Assembly (NCBI RefSeq): GCF_905220365.1
Contig: NC_061127.1
Span: forward strand, 8,990,001-9,054,000
Source: Vanessa cardui
Taxonomy: Eukaryota; Arthropoda; Insecta; Lepidoptera; Nymphalidae
DNA: 64,000 nt
Direction: 5' to 3'
The notes under the pieces are model-generated. The model was not told the DNA's origin. It saw only the letters and a program-made list of their open reading frames with translations, and did no database searches. The first letter of the stretch is position 1. Each line of letters begins with the position of its first letter. Shown here piece after piece: positions 37,201-48,300 of this stretch. Position numbers and translations under genes: made by a program.

Positions 37201-38517
37201 TCGTAATATCGACTCGATAAAACCACAATTAGTTAGTTTTTACCAACCAATAATATTTCATCATCACGACGTTTTTCTTTTCCGCCAAGCACGAGATAAA
37301 TCGAAAACTCAAATTAAGCACACAATAATCACTGATTTTACTCCCCGATGACTGGCTAAACGCGTATTTTTCTATATGACAAAAACCGTATAGTTTACCT
37401 TTCAAATGTAGTAACAGTTAAGCACATATTTGATTTATTTGTCAATATTTTCCTTAATAGTTAAATTTTGATTATTAAAAGAAATTATATAAATAATCTT
37501 CTCTCATCTACAAACAACAAAAACCAATAACTGAACGGGAGCAAAATATTAAAACATTTGTAACGTTTAGAAAACCACTATTAGCATATTTCCTATTTTA
37601 ATATTGGATTTTTTTATTTCTTACATGTTTCTTTAGAAAATCATAAATATAACTCATCATTTTTTTGTCCATAGCGGCCACTGGTCCAGGTATTTGTATA
37701 ATCCTCGCTTCGTATTCCGGATGTGATACGACTTTAGCAGTATTTTGGTTCATTGCCGCCATGACACTAATGGGTGCTTACTACAGTGGAATGAAAATTA
37801 ACGCTCTCGACATAACCCCCAACTACGCTGGTACAACTACCGCAATGGTGAATGGTATTGCTGCTATATCTGGAATCATCACGCCCTATCTAATCGGTCT
37901 ACTAACTCCAAATGTAAGCAAATATGCCGAAATATTTATTTATTTGAAAAGAGAATTGAAAACATTGCTAAATCTATTGTGACATATATTTATCTCAATA
38001 AAATTTGGTTGAATTTATTTTCTGTCTTGGTGGTAATCAAATAATACTCGTGAATACCTTAATCTTAATACTCGAGTGTTTCAATGTCACTTGTTTCTTT
38101 TCCTCTTAACGTTTTATGTTATCGTCTCTTTAACTGATGTAATGACGTCATCGATTGTAGAACAGCCATCATAAACATCTCTTGTGGTATCTGTTTATTT
38201 TAAAATATATTTGTTGATAATATTTGAAAAGAAGTACTTGAAGTTTCCGTTACAGAACATACTGTTCGATTTTTAATATATATCTTTTCAATTTACAGTC
38301 CACACTCAAGGAATGGCGAATTGCGTTTTGGGTATGCCTTGGAGTCTTGGTAATTACAAACATCATATATCTAATTTTCGCGAAAGGTGAACAACTTTGG
38401 TGGGATGATGTTAAGAAACATGGCTACCCCAAGAACTGGAAACACGGCCCCCTATCGTTAAGGAACAATGATTCAGAAAATGCACCAACAGAAAAAACAA
38501 GTAATGAAAAGAAATGA
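31135..38517 (+). CDS. SLC17-family MFS transporter 1 (sialin / phosphate-cotransporter-like)
   Basis: Join of 31135-31219, 31823-32049, 35535-35771, 36194-36400, 36647-36820, 36950-37166, 37675-37913 and 38299-38517, giving 534 aa. All introns are GT-AG and all phases match. Start: ATG with A at -3 and an in-frame TGA 15 bp upstream. Features: TM1 with TMRVCLNLAI (Arg53, a conserved SLC17 TM1 arginine), luminal loop with a CPD motif and an NTT glycosylation site, motif-A-like HIPGGMLAERYGGKW, TM4 VVEGFGEG with both acidic residues (179, 183), FGAIVFGGAQIGN, IGHDWGYFTM, and a cytosolic tail with WWDDVKKHGYPKNWKHGPL. The family carries organic anions (sialic acid, glutamate, phosphate, urate) coupled to H+ or Na+. 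The substrate cannot be read here. A tandem paralogue lies 6.8 kb downstream. Confidence 0.95.
31823..32049 (+). CDS. Transporter 1 exon 2 (TM1 and first luminal loop)
   Basis: Acceptor TGTTTCAG, donor GGT|GTAAGT. It encodes FIIPQRYVFAIMALLAVANA, the TMRVCLNL helix and the loop with ACPDL and QNTTM. Confidence 0.95.
32130..32285 (-). repeat. Degenerate SINE-B
   Basis: Reverse-oriented: CAGTGGTAGGGTTTTGTAAC at the left (complement of GCCCTACCACC), then GAGTGAGTCAGT (complement of the ACTGGCTCACTC block) and GATGGTTACCATTGTCAC. Heavily diverged. Lies in intron 2. Confidence 0.55.
32452..32689 (+). mobile_element. Helitron-like element, decayed
   Basis: CTTGACTGAATGATTCATC and a (CATT)n run open it. 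GGGGCGTGAAATTTATG, TCTACCCCTAAAGGGTGAAA and a terminal GAGCAAAGCCACGGGCGTTAG follow. This order matches a common lepidopteran non-autonomous Helitron type (...CCCCTAAGGGGGTGAAATA... GCGAAGTCGCGGGC..CTAG). The final CTAG is mutated to TTAG. Confidence 0.55.
32703..32890 (-). repeat. Dispersed repeat with (TCAAAA)n end
   Basis: Starts with AAATCAAAATCAAAATAATC and includes GTGGGCTTTTACAAGCAC, GCTACCACCGGTTCGG, GAGTAGATTCTACCGAGAAG and CCGGCAAGAAACTCAGTAG. A degraded relative lies at about 395-450. It looks like a LINE 3' end or SINE in reverse orientation with a simple-repeat tail at the left. Confidence 0.65.
33845..34010 (-). mobile_element. Fragment of a retroelement ORF
   Basis: The minus strand reads AQRLSIAVKRGNAACIMGSF without a stop, a phrase of the kind found near the C-terminus of some LINE polyproteins (QRLSxAIQRGNAASxxGT). 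The fragment is less AT-rich than its intron. The assignment rests on this single phrase. Confidence 0.45.
34255..34400 (-). repeat. Degenerate SINE-A
   Basis: Decayed reverse copy: GCTGCGGCCTCTACTTC, GAAGAGGTGTGGAACTTAC, GTTTCAATACGTGTATTCATG, GTTACCTTCACTGCTGAGCAC. The tRNA-like head is not recognisable. Confidence 0.6.
35535..35771 (+). CDS. Transporter 1 exon 3 (TM2-TM4)
   Basis: Acceptor TTTTCAG, donor GAG|GTAAGG, phase 0. It encodes FEWSEATQGLILSSFYYGYV, THIPGGMLAERYGGKW (motif A-like) and FILRVVEGFGE. The TM4 glutamates E179 and E183 align with the pair (E171/E175) that I recall as important for proton coupling in human sialin. Confidence 0.95.
35942..36165 (+). mobile_element. SINE-C, tRNA-derived, in intron 3
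   Basis: Head with GACGACCTCCGTGGTCGAGTG (A-box-like) and GGTTCGATTCCCGGCCGAG (B box). The unique body contains TTTTCTATGTTGTCTTGAG, TCGTTACTTCTGATTTTCC and ACACAAGTGCTTTAG. A second copy is at 50816-51038, in the same intron of the paralogue. Confidence 0.85.
36194..36400 (+). CDS. Transporter 1 exon 4 (TM4-TM6)
   Basis: Acceptor ATTCAG, donor TGG|GTATGT, phase 0. It encodes GPTMPALMAMISKWAPKAER, FGAIVFGGAQIGNIAGSYF and FYMFGGIGLGWFIIW, typical of SLC17 TM5/TM6. Confidence 0.96.
36647..36820 (+). CDS. Transporter 1 exon 5 (central loop, start of TM7)
   Basis: Too short to be obvious as an ORF, found by splice logic. Acceptor TTTTCAG, donor GGT|GTAAGT. It encodes CFICYSTPNTHPFISDSEKK, then ILDPVPWKALLRSVPLWSLI. 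'SxxPxxHPxISxxEKxFL' and 'PWKxxLxSxPxW' are SLC17 central-loop signatures. Confidence 0.93.
36950..37166 (+). CDS. Transporter 1 exon 6 (TM7-TM8)
   Basis: Acceptor CTCATCAG, donor ATTG|GTAAGA, phase 1. It encodes IGHDWGYFTMVTDLPKYM, FNIKSAGLLSALPYVAMW and ARKIYTTI. A hand count gives 48 of 72 residues identical to the paralogue exon. Confidence 0.96.
37258..37340 (-). repeat. Degenerate SINE-A piece
   Basis: CATCACGACGTTTTTCTTTTC, CCGCCAAGCACGAGATAAATC and TCAAATTAAGCACACAATAA match the middle of reverse SINE-A. Both ends are lost. Confidence 0.6.
37675..37913 (+). CDS. Transporter 1 exon 7 (TM9-TM11)
   Basis: Acceptor TCCATAG, donor AAT|GTAAGC. It encodes AATGPGICIILASYSGCD, GMKINALDITPNYAGTTTAM and ITPYLIGLLTPN. 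The DIxPNYAG(T/S) phrase is strongly conserved in SLC17 proteins. Confidence 0.96.
38299..38517 (+). CDS. Transporter 1 exon 8 (TM12 and C-terminal tail)
   Basis: Acceptor TTTACAG, stop TGA at 38515-38517. It encodes STLKEWRIAFWVCLGVLVIT, YLIFAKGEQLWWDD, then a polar tail rich in N, E and K. No open ORF began here; it was found by homology to the paralogue. Confidence 0.93.
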   Translation, partial: STLKEWRIAFWVCLGVLVITNIIYLIFAKGEQLWWDDVKKHGYPKNWKHGPLSLRNNDSENAPTEKTSNEKK

Positions 38518-40582
38518 ACTGATAGTAGCTTCTAGTTGAAATTATTTATTATTGTTTTTAATTTATTAAAAGAAAACTTTTTAATTAAGAAATAATATTT
38601 TTTTATATTACCTGTCTCCAATAACCAATAAGGGCATAAAGCATTAATATTGAACAAATTTTCAAAGGATTGAATTTTTACATTTTATTTGATACTAATA
38701 AATCGGCTTCGGGAAGCACGGAGGAGAAAAAACCAAAAGTAAAAATAGTCAGATAAAGAAAACAAAAAATTTTATTTATTGTTATGTTAGTATGAGCCTT
38801 TCTTGAAGTATCTTAAAAGATTTTTCTTAAATTTGTAACCAGCCAAAACGTTATCTTAAGGCGATTATGTACTCCCGAATGATTTCGATAAGGGATTCAG
38901 AAATATGAGGAATTGGCACACGCAATTTACTAATTTTCATAATTCAATGAAATGGAAAATCCGACAAGATCGAAAGGAAGACAGAATCTTGAGGGAATAA
39001 TTTATATATGCTTTTTTTATTTACTAAATTTACCAACAACATATTACAGCATTTTTATAATTCAATAAAAATTCCAAAATTTATTTAACTGTACCAAGTT
39101 TTTTTGCGATTCTTAGACAGTCACAAATTTAAATATAGCAATAAAATAAATGTTAAACTAATTATAGGCTACCACCGTATGCAATAAGAATTAAAAAAAT
39201 ACTTACACAATAAATAATAAGGAGAAGCTATCTAACAGCAAAAACCATAAACCTACGATCAATTTAATTTAAACATAAGTAAAAAAAACATAAATAATAT
39301 ATATTTAAATGAACAAAAACAATACGAAAAAACACATATAAATTTAGTCCCAGCTTAAATAATGCTGAGAGTAAATTTACAAATCTACAAGGACTGAGTC
39401 CGGAATAAAGCAGCAGACCTACAAAGTTGACTAATTCTTGGGATTGGATGAGATAGCACAACAGCTGTAGAGCTCTTTTGGAAATACAATAGCTTATTAA
39501 TTAGCTTTCCTTGATATTTTATCAGAACCCTTAATTTAAAGTGATTACTTGATTAGTGCTATTATTATATTTTTGGCGAGTGTTCAAATGGCCGTGTTTG
39601 CACTGGGTATTTAGAAATATTAGATAAGCGGTCTTTGCGACGTTTGTGAGTCATCATTGTTTTCCTTTTGTGCGCAATCAATTTTGTATGTTTTGTGTAA
39701 AAATGAAGTAATATTACAAGATGTTCTTTTGCAAAATGTAGCGGATGAGGAAGGTAGCTAGACGAGGGTTATAGTGACGTGAAACTGATTTCATTTGAGG
39801 ATGTTGTGCGTGTTGAAGTAGCGTGTTTATATCGAGGCTGATGATGACATTGTTTCAATACAACTTAGTTAATTTCAGTCTGATGCAACAATATTTCAAG
39901 GTTCGATTGCCTTAAATCATCGCATGAGAGTGACTCTTTACATGATTATGTTTACCTTTTGCGGCCTAACTCTCACTCAAAGGGATTGCTTAGTATCTGC
40001 GTTGAGCACCTGCGCTGAACATCCATCCAAAAACACCAAATCATTATATCATACAACAAACGTCGAGCATTTAGTTAGATTTTCTATAAGTCTGCTCAAT
40101 AACTCTACATTATTGGATATTTGGAGCCTAATGTTTACAAATTAGCATTATAATTATAATATATAAAAGGGATATTTAAAATTTTCAGTTTAACATTCAT
40201 TGTACTTGGAGATAAAAGGAATGCTTAAAATGTATTAAGGCGTCAGTTGCTAGGCGTCAGGTGGTGATCACTTGCAACGAAGTGGCCCGTATGTTCGAAC
40301 ATATTTCGAAATTTAAAAAATGCTTGCCAAGTGGTTGTTTATATACAGATATTTTTCTTTCTTTCATAATTGACTTGACATTCAAAAGATAAAGGACGTA
40401 ATTTTTTAAATAATGACGATAACTTGAAATTATGCAGCCAGACAAACAAACCTTAATTACTATTGATTTTAGTTACTGGGATGTTGTCTCATAATTTCGT
40501 GGAGAATAAAATTAACACTGAACACTGATGTTTATAAATCATATAATTATGCATGTTTTATGTATTGTTTAAAAATAGAATT
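38518..40582. other. 3' flank of transporter 1, no further gene
   Basis: An ATTAAA near 38566 is a possible poly(A) signal. The small open frames at 39264-39461 and 39924-40145 show no family resemblance, and the first overlaps the repeat at 39363-39535. Confidence 0.45.
39363..39535 (+). repeat. Unclassified dispersed repeat, copy 1
   Basis: The block TTTACAAATCTACAAGGACT through GATATTTTATCAGAACCCTT matches 41283-41433 in the same orientation. The pair shares TAATTCTTGGGATTGGATG and GATAGCAC exactly, with scattered changes elsewhere. The family is unknown to me and lacks a tRNA-like head. Confidence 0.75.
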
Positions 40583-40858
40583 GGAGAAGAGTCCTCCTCT
40601 CCCACTAAGGAGATAGTTTTGGAACAATTCCACCACGCTGTTCCAATGCGGGTTGGTGGAATACACATGTGGCAGAAATTCGATGAAATTAGAGGCATGC
40701 AGGTTTTCTTACGATGTTTTCCTTCAACGCTGAGCACGAGATGAATTATAAACACAAATTAAGTACGAGTACATATATATAGTGATGCTAGCCTGGGTTT
40801 GAAACCGAAATCATCAGTTAAGATGCACGCGTTCTAACCGCTGGGCCATCTCAGCTCA
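40583..40858 (-). repeat. SINE-A, 3'-tail truncated
   Basis: Reverse copy with GAGTCCTCCTCTCCC, GTTCCAATGCGGGTTGGTGG, CATGTGGCAGAAATTCGATG, the AACGCTGAGCACGAGATG block and the head TTCTAACCGCTGGGCCATC. The usual CCTGTAAATTTCCCA left end is missing. ORFs on both strands here belong to it. Confidence 0.87.
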
Positions 40859-41282
40859 TTAACATAATTGGCAATCTCAGATCTTAAGCCAATTACTGAG
40901 TCAAATTTACATTTGTGTTCAAGTATCTGTCAAGCTTAACAGCGTCATATTCTTAGACTAATGTGAGTACACTTGAAAATAATATATATAACAATATTTA
41001 AGATACGAAAATAGTGACACATTAGTATATATTTCCTGTTAATTTCCAAGCAAGCGACGACTATCGAGTCTTTAACCGTGTTCATTTAAATTTTAAATAC
41101 AATCATGATGTTATCCTTTTATGGAACATAAAAGAAACGTTGTTCTTTTCGAATACTTTCGCACTTGCTAATATAGTTAAATTAAGCCAAACTTAGACAG
41201 AAATGTACTTATGTCCTTTAGAAGTTATATTTTTTAAGTGCTACTAAAATATGTTTTAATTGCATGTAAATTAAAATAGTAA

Positions 41283-41433
41283 TTTTACAAATCTTCAAGG
41301 ACTCAGTCCGGTATAAAGCAGCAGCATTACAAAGTTGACTAATTCTTGGGATTGGATGAGATAGCACCCATAACGCTTTGAAAAACAAAATAGCTTTTTA
41401 ATCAGCTTTCTTTGATATTTTACTAGAATCCTT
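41283..41433 (+). repeat. Unclassified dispersed repeat, copy 2
   Basis: Counterpart of 39363-39535: TTTACAAATCTTCAAGGACT, CAGTCCGGTATAAAGCAGCAG, CAAAGTTGACTAATTCTTGG and TGATATTTTACTAGAATCC. It lies about 1.9 kb from the first copy. Confidence 0.75.
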
Positions 41434-42253
41434 TATGGATTATTAACTTAATATATGGAATAAAACTATAATAATAAATTGGTAATCATTACTTTTATTA
41501 TTTATAATTTTTTCGTCACACTTAAAACACTCACACATTTATTTAAATATTCACAACTTGATAAACATTGTTAAATAAGATAATATAACCTATATACAAG
41601 ACAATGTTGCATAAATTGTGACGTATGTCAGATACAATAATTAAAAAATATTTGTAACGCCTCGTTTTTGCACGAGCATGAAATGTTGTTAAATATTATT
41701 CTCGAGATGGAAATATTAGCTGTGAAGTGACTTGGCACGTAATTGGCGGTTTAGCGAACAAATTCAAAGTGTAGTTTAAATATTCTTAGGTTATTGTTGC
41801 CAACGTCATTGACTTATACTTAATTACTATTATTGATTATCACAATACAAAATTCTTCTCATTTATTAAGCCTGCCAAGGATATTTTCGCAAAAAGTCCT
41901 GATTATCGTTTCATTTACGTTTGTCTAATGCTTGTGATATTTTTTTTAAATATTTTGTTGTTGGATTGAAAAATTACTATCAAAGAATTGTTGGTAGATT
42001 TGAATAAACATACTGCACGCCCGAAACATTAAATTTGCTAACAATAAATGTGCTTTTATATTACAAAACGAATGTCTCCACCCTTGACATTGTTGTGGGT
42101 GTTATGTTTGATTTCATTTGATGTTATGCCTCTTTACTCAATACTCAAGACGCGCAGGACATATTATTATAATCTACAAATATAAGCGCACTATCTAGAC
42201 AAGCGGTAGCGTGTTAACCAAGTTCAATTAATATTTCCTCACTTTAATAGTTT

Positions 42254-42530
42254 CATCATCATCATCATCATCAACAGCCTTTTTTCGTCCGCTACTGGAC
42301 GTAGGCCTCTCCAATAGCACTGTGATCGATCTTCGGCTACTCGCATCCAGCTCCTACTTGCCGCCTTGCGTAAATCGTCACTCCACTGTGCCCGAGGACG
42401 TCCTACACTACGTTTGCCGAGACGCGGTCTCCACTCTAGAACACGTTTTACCCAACAGTTATCAGTTCTGCGACAAATTTGGCCAGCCCACTGCCACTTC
42501 AGCTTACTTATCCGGTCTATTTACTTAATA
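42254..42530 (-). mobile_element. RTE-type LINE 3' fragment
   Basis: It matches the 3' end of the longer element at 58440-60535: GCTACTCGCATCCAGCTCC, CCGAGGACGTCCTACACTACG, GACGCGGTCTCCACTCTAGAA and CCACTTCAGCTTACTTATCCG. A (CAT)n run marks its 3' tail at the left. On the minus strand it encodes the C-terminal AGHICR...RPR...-like tail. It is dead. Confidence 0.85.
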
Positions 42531-42721
42531 GTATCATAGTACAGCAATAAATATATGTACATTCCATAAATATACATACCACAATTAGTGAAAAAAACAC
42601 TCACATAATTTTATTTTAAAACTTACTTGTAATAGTTGCTCTGTGTTTTTTTATAGTTTAGTTTCTCGCTCCTTCTTTGTTTAACTTGGCTTAGGAGTTT
42701 GTCGACCAATTTTACGAGGTA

Positions 42722-42905
42722 ACAGATATGATCACTTTACTTAGTTGTAGGGCTTTGTGTAAACCCGTCTAAGATACCAGTACCACCGATTTATCAAGTA
42801 TTTCATCGTCAAACAGCAATACTTAGTATTGTTACGGTCAGTTTTGAAGATCGAAGGATTATAGTTTTGAGTAAGTTAGTGTAACTAAAAGCACAAGGGA
42901 CATCT
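42722..42905 (-). repeat. Degenerate SINE-B
   Basis: Reverse copy: GTAGGGCTTTGTGTAAACCC, GATACCAGTACCACCGATTTA, AGTAAGTTAGTGTAACTAAAAG and GCACAAGGGACATCTT. The opening block is lost. Confidence 0.65.
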
Positions 42906-42909
42906 TCGA

Positions 42910-45288
42910 AAGCTTGTCCATCTAAATATAACAATAAAGACTAACGTGCCAAGAAAGGTTTTCTTTTATATTGATTACGTTTATAAATTGTCTCTTTCTA
43001 GATAAAATAGAGTCGAACGCTTAGAAAAAATGCCGCATCCAGACGGACGTATGTTTTTCTACTCTTTTATATAAAATTAATATGTACCTACCTATTATCT
43101 ACCACGCCTTGTGTACATGAATACTAATGCATATTTATGCTTTATATAGTAGAGGAACTCACGTAACATAATCCTTGCATTTTAAAAAATCTTCACCAAA
43201 TATGAGCCATTTATATCGGGACGTGCCGTCTTAGGCAGCCTATTTGATACTTGAAAAAGTCGATCTTCAGAAATAATAAATTTGTAAAATTCATCATTTT
43301 GCCATACGCTCAGTGCTTGATTTTTTTATTTTTTTAAGGAAATAATACAATGGTAAATATAATCTGCCAAGTAATCATACAATGCAAAGCCGGTAGGTCT
43401 AACATGATACAAATTTACATCGGAATTCTATCCGAGAATGATTATTTCTAAATTCATCTCCTATAAATGTTAAATAGAGGAGAAATGTCTGTATAGCAAT
43501 TGGTCGTGTCTGATGTTAGAAATATGAAAATTATTATGTGGGCTTCCGTTAGTAAGTTGAAGATATTTTATTGAAATGACAGGATGACAGTTTCTATGGA
43601 CCATGATATTAACGACGAAGATATAAGGTACGACTACAGTTCATCGAATGAAAAAAAGAGTTATATTTTTTTTCTAAATATATAATTATATATTTGAATA
43701 TTGATTACCAGCATGACTGGCAAATAATGCTATTATACCAGCTCTATAAAAAACCAGTCACGCTCGGGTATTTCAATACGGTGACTTATTTCAGCTTTTC
43801 AAAAATTTCCTAAGAGCTTGCATCACGTCCGAATCGTCAGTCTTTTGAGTGGAAGAATTTGAATCCCCTCGAATATCTGACGCAAACGAAAATTTTTTCA
43901 GCCCTACCTGACAGATTAGCATACCTTTGTTCTCAAAGGCTCGTTGGGCTCCTAAACTAATAATATTTAATATGCTCGAATCTCCAGTATTCATGTTATT
44001 TTTTGACATTTTGGAAGCCTATAAGCGTTTCTACCCGTTGAAAGAAGAAATATCATATATTTTTTTTCTTATCATCTATATTTCAAAGTCTATTATGTTG
44101 TCAAGGCTCTCCAATAAATCTCTCTTTAGCATTGTGATGGTTATCTTGGAATGACGTTAAGACATCGCAGATTCGATTTTTGCGTTCAAAATTAGAATAA
44201 GTCCTCAATGAAGTAACTCATTTAGAAGGCGAGTATCTTGAATTCATTCGCACGAAATCTTAATTCATGGTCTTGGTGCTCAACGTCACTTGTTGGAATT
44301 TACCGATTTTACTATTATGTGATTTTTCATTTAAGCATAATATAAATTTTTAATATAACTGACGACCATATTGACGCACCAGCGTTGTTATGACAAATTC
44401 TATCAATACTTTAAAACGAACTAAAGGTTCCTTTAAAAGTATTGATTGCCTGTAACTTTTTTCACGAGTCCCAATTTGCTTAAATAGCTTCTGAGATCCA
44501 GCATGTTCTTTTCAACCGACTTCAAAAAGGAGGAGATTATTAATTCGAAGTAATATTCACTAAACTAAATTATATTTGTTAAATATTGTGCATTAAAATT
44601 TGAAGTTTCACATTTTAAAGTAACACATTGTATTTAATTATTTTATTTCAGTAGTTTATTTTTAATTTATTCTCAATTATACTGATATAATAGACGCTGG
44701 CCTACTAATTACTGACTTCGTAAGGAGTGTGTATGAATTAAATTAAAAGTAATTTTTGTAATAAAAAGTTGTGTTAAAAAAAACTGAAAATGAATGTTTA
44801 TTTTGAATATGGGAAAAGTCTGATAAGTGCCTTTAAATTTTTATATACTAGTGTTGGTTCAAGTAATTCAAGTGCGAAAATAATAAGACTAAACATTACC
44901 TCAATTAAAGGTACCGTTCAATTACATTATTTGTAAAATTCGATCGGACAGTCGAAACTTTTTATCATTATGTTGAACGAGCTGTTTTATCTGCTTTTAG
45001 ACTACCGTAAGATATTGTTCTGTGTCAATGATAATGTCATCTTGTTACTATTGCGTACATCCAGCACTCTTCAATTTTTACCATGTGATTCAGATAATAT
45101 AACAAAAACATGGATTATGATTACACACATATGGTTATCTCACTCATTCAAGATATTTACAATTGGATAAGACATTTCGTAGCCAGATACATTTATTTTA
45201 TAAGTTCGGCATTGTGACGAGTGTTCTGTTTTAGTTCGATGATATTTTGAACAGACAGTTCGATATCACTTTAATAATAAAAGGTGTC
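42910..45288. other. Upstream flank of transporter 2
   Basis: AT-rich. It contains an open 72-codon minus-strand frame (43791-44009) with non-repetitive composition but no recognised domain, and the short repeat end at 44511-44547. Promoter elements of transporter 2 could not be pinned down. Confidence 0.4.
44511..44547 (+). repeat. Short dispersed repeat end
   Basis: TTCAACCGACTTCAAAAAGG followed by AGGAG is the reverse complement of 20791-20827. It is probably the terminus of a degraded non-autonomous element. Confidence 0.5.
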
Positions 45289-45325
45289 ATGACGCTTAAA
45301 GGATGGCGGCTAGTATTAAACAAAG
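45289..45325 (+). CDS. Transporter 2 exon 1 (N-terminus)
   Basis: Twelve codons, MTLKGWRLVLNK, plus one base. Donor AAAG|GTAGGA, phase 1. It is chosen because GWRLxLxK and the phase match exon 1 of the paralogue. G at -3 is an acceptable start context. This is the least certain exon of the gene. Confidence 0.78.
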
Positions 45326-48300
45326 GTAGGAAATTTAAGGGTATTAAATATATTTTTCAGTTATTAATTTGAAGTAGGTGAAAGGGGGAACATCCCATTT
45401 GCTGCCAAGTTGTCGCTCTATTCAATAAGAAGGAAGAAGTCTCATGGTGTGATTACATATATGTACATGTTCGTTATCGTTCTGTTACACTACGTGGAGT
45501 TCCAATTCCATGATCGAGTTACCAAGAGTTTAAGTTCAATGCCTAACGTATTTTATACACCTTTTATTGTTAGATCATATACATGAATGAATGTTCATGA
45601 ATTAGCTCATTAGAAAAAACTTTCTCAAAATAATTTAAAAAGAAATAGCAAGCTAATTAAAAACAAAAACACGGCTAGACAAACTTAAAGATTTATAGGT
45701 CATATCAGACAGGAAATAGATATGAAAGCCTCAGTGTTGTTTGATCAGATTTGAATCTTCGACCTTCCATTGAAATCTACGTGTACTGAATCATTTGCCC
45801 TTGCATATTGTAATAAAATAATAAAAATGCTTACAAAAAAAATATCTATTTTTATACATTTTTAAAAGATTTTTTTACAGCCATAACTAAAAAATAACAA
45901 CAGAACTTATTGTTTATTTTTTATCGTATGGGTAGGTGGACCAACAAATGGTCCATTTGACGGTTAGTGGGAAATCCTGCCCGTAAATGTTGTCACCAAC
46001 ATTGGTAACTACAATGTTATGCCACATCCTTGTAGTTGGAAAATAACATAACACTAAGTTTTGTTTTTTGGCGGTATAATTGATGAATGTGTGGCACTTT
46101 TATACCGTCCACAGAGCTGGTTACTAAATATATGCATTCCTTATTTGACATATATCATTATCAACTAATACAACACTAAGCAATGATATTATAATAAACA
46201 GATATATTATACCCATACTAAACAACAGAAAAAGTGTGCCGCGCCGGGGACCGTTTATTTTAAATTTCGTTACAAGAAAAAGGGATAGCTTGATAAAAAC
46301 AATAAGTAAAAGGGATAACTAGATGTTTTAATTACGCAAAACGCATTACTGCATAGTTATGATGTATTATAACGTATTACTGGCATAATTATGATGAAAA
46401 CGACTAAGGCAAACGTCCCAATTAGGACGTTTTCTAGTCTTTACTTTTTGCGCGTTAATGACATATCTGTTTACTAGAACATCATTGACACTAAGATAAT
46501 AATTAACTTTCAAATATAGAACAAGTTCGTATTAAGAACTAATGTGTTTCGTTTTCGTGAATGTGTTTTAGTGTTATTCATACCACAGCGATATGTTTTT
46601 GGTCTACTCGGTCTATTTGCATTGGCAAATTCATTTACGATGAGGGTTTGTTTGAGTGTTGCCATCGTTAAGATGGTCAAAGAAGTCTCGCCAGAAGGAC
46701 ATATTGTTGGCGAAACCTGTCCAGATACTAGAATCTACAATACAACGGATTCGGTACTGTCAACAAATCCATCTGATATTTATACGGTAAGAAGTAATTA
46801 TGTTTGTAAAAATATAGCTAACAATTATTTCGTCCTAATCCTTCGTATCTGAGCAGCAGTTGTCCGAGTTTTCTTTTATATTCACTTATCTCATCTAGGT
46901 TTTTCTTCTCTTGTTCGAAATAAACAATACCCAATGTTAAGTAAAAAGTTTAGTATCGGATTTTCATATTTGAATTGAGAGTATGAATTGATAAGTATAC
47001 ATTTTTTTATTTCAATTTACGTCAATTGAATGAGAACCACTTATGAGTTAGTATTTTTCTTATCGTATCAAAAAAATATGTTGTAATCCGATGATGCACA
47101 TTTGGTTGAATTGTAAAGTGCTTTTTTATCTTATATTATTTTTAATCCGGTATAACTCTCAGTATTTAAATTAGAGTTTAGTTATTTAGTAATATCTGAA
47201 GAAGAACTGAAGTATGAATTGATAAGTATACATTTTTTTATTTCAATTTACGTCAATTGAATGAGAACCACTTATGAGTTAGTATTTTTCTTATCGTATC
47301 AAAAAAATATATTGTAATCCGATGATGCACATTTGATTGAATTGTAAAGTGCTTTTTTATCTTATATTATTTTTAATCCGGTATAACTCTCAGTATTTAA
47401 ATTAGAGTTTAGTTATTTAGTAATATCTGAAGAAGAACATTGTATACTGAATATTTTTGAGAACTACATCTGGTAGTTCTCAAAAATATTCTGGATAATG
47501 GAGATGATAAAATTTGTCGCCCCAACCATACCGTGGGAGTTGTTACACTGTGACTGTTTTTCTGACCCATCTTTTTTTTGTTGTTTTGTATGAATATTCT
47601 GTAGACCCAGCTTCAGATAAACAGGAACATCAAATAATCAACAATATTTAATATGGTTTACAATATTTATTTTAACAGTTTTCTTTACAATCATCCATTA
47701 CCTTCCGTATTTAAAGACAGATTAACAATTCCCATGTCAAATTTAATAATATTCCTTTTTTACTTTTATTTATAAAAATATCAAACCAAAAAGTATTCAT
47801 TACATTCATAAAATTCTGTGACTGAATATAGCTCAACAGCTAGAAATTATACAACCTTTAATGATTACATATTTATAAATATTATATTTAAAATACTTTA
47901 TAGGCTTACAATCCTCATACGTTATGTCTATGTATTTAGTATTGAATTTATAAAACAAAACCTGCATACTTTTATTACCAAACAACAAGTCAATTGTATA
48001 CCATACCATTAAAAGTTGTTTCACCATACAGAAAAAATTATTGCTAAAATTATTTTGGAAAACTGCCCCACTAATCCATATTTAAGAAAAGGCAATGAAA
48101 GTCAAACGATAATGTCCACATTCAACACCTCGACAGTAATATGAAATATTTAACTGTTTAATTAACTACTTAACTAATGGGCTCTGTTTTTTTTATGGTA
48201 TAGGTTCGCTGACGAGCATATGGGCTAACTGATGGTAAGTGGTCACCATCACCCATAGACAATGATGCTGTAAGAAATATTAACTATTCCTTACATCGTC

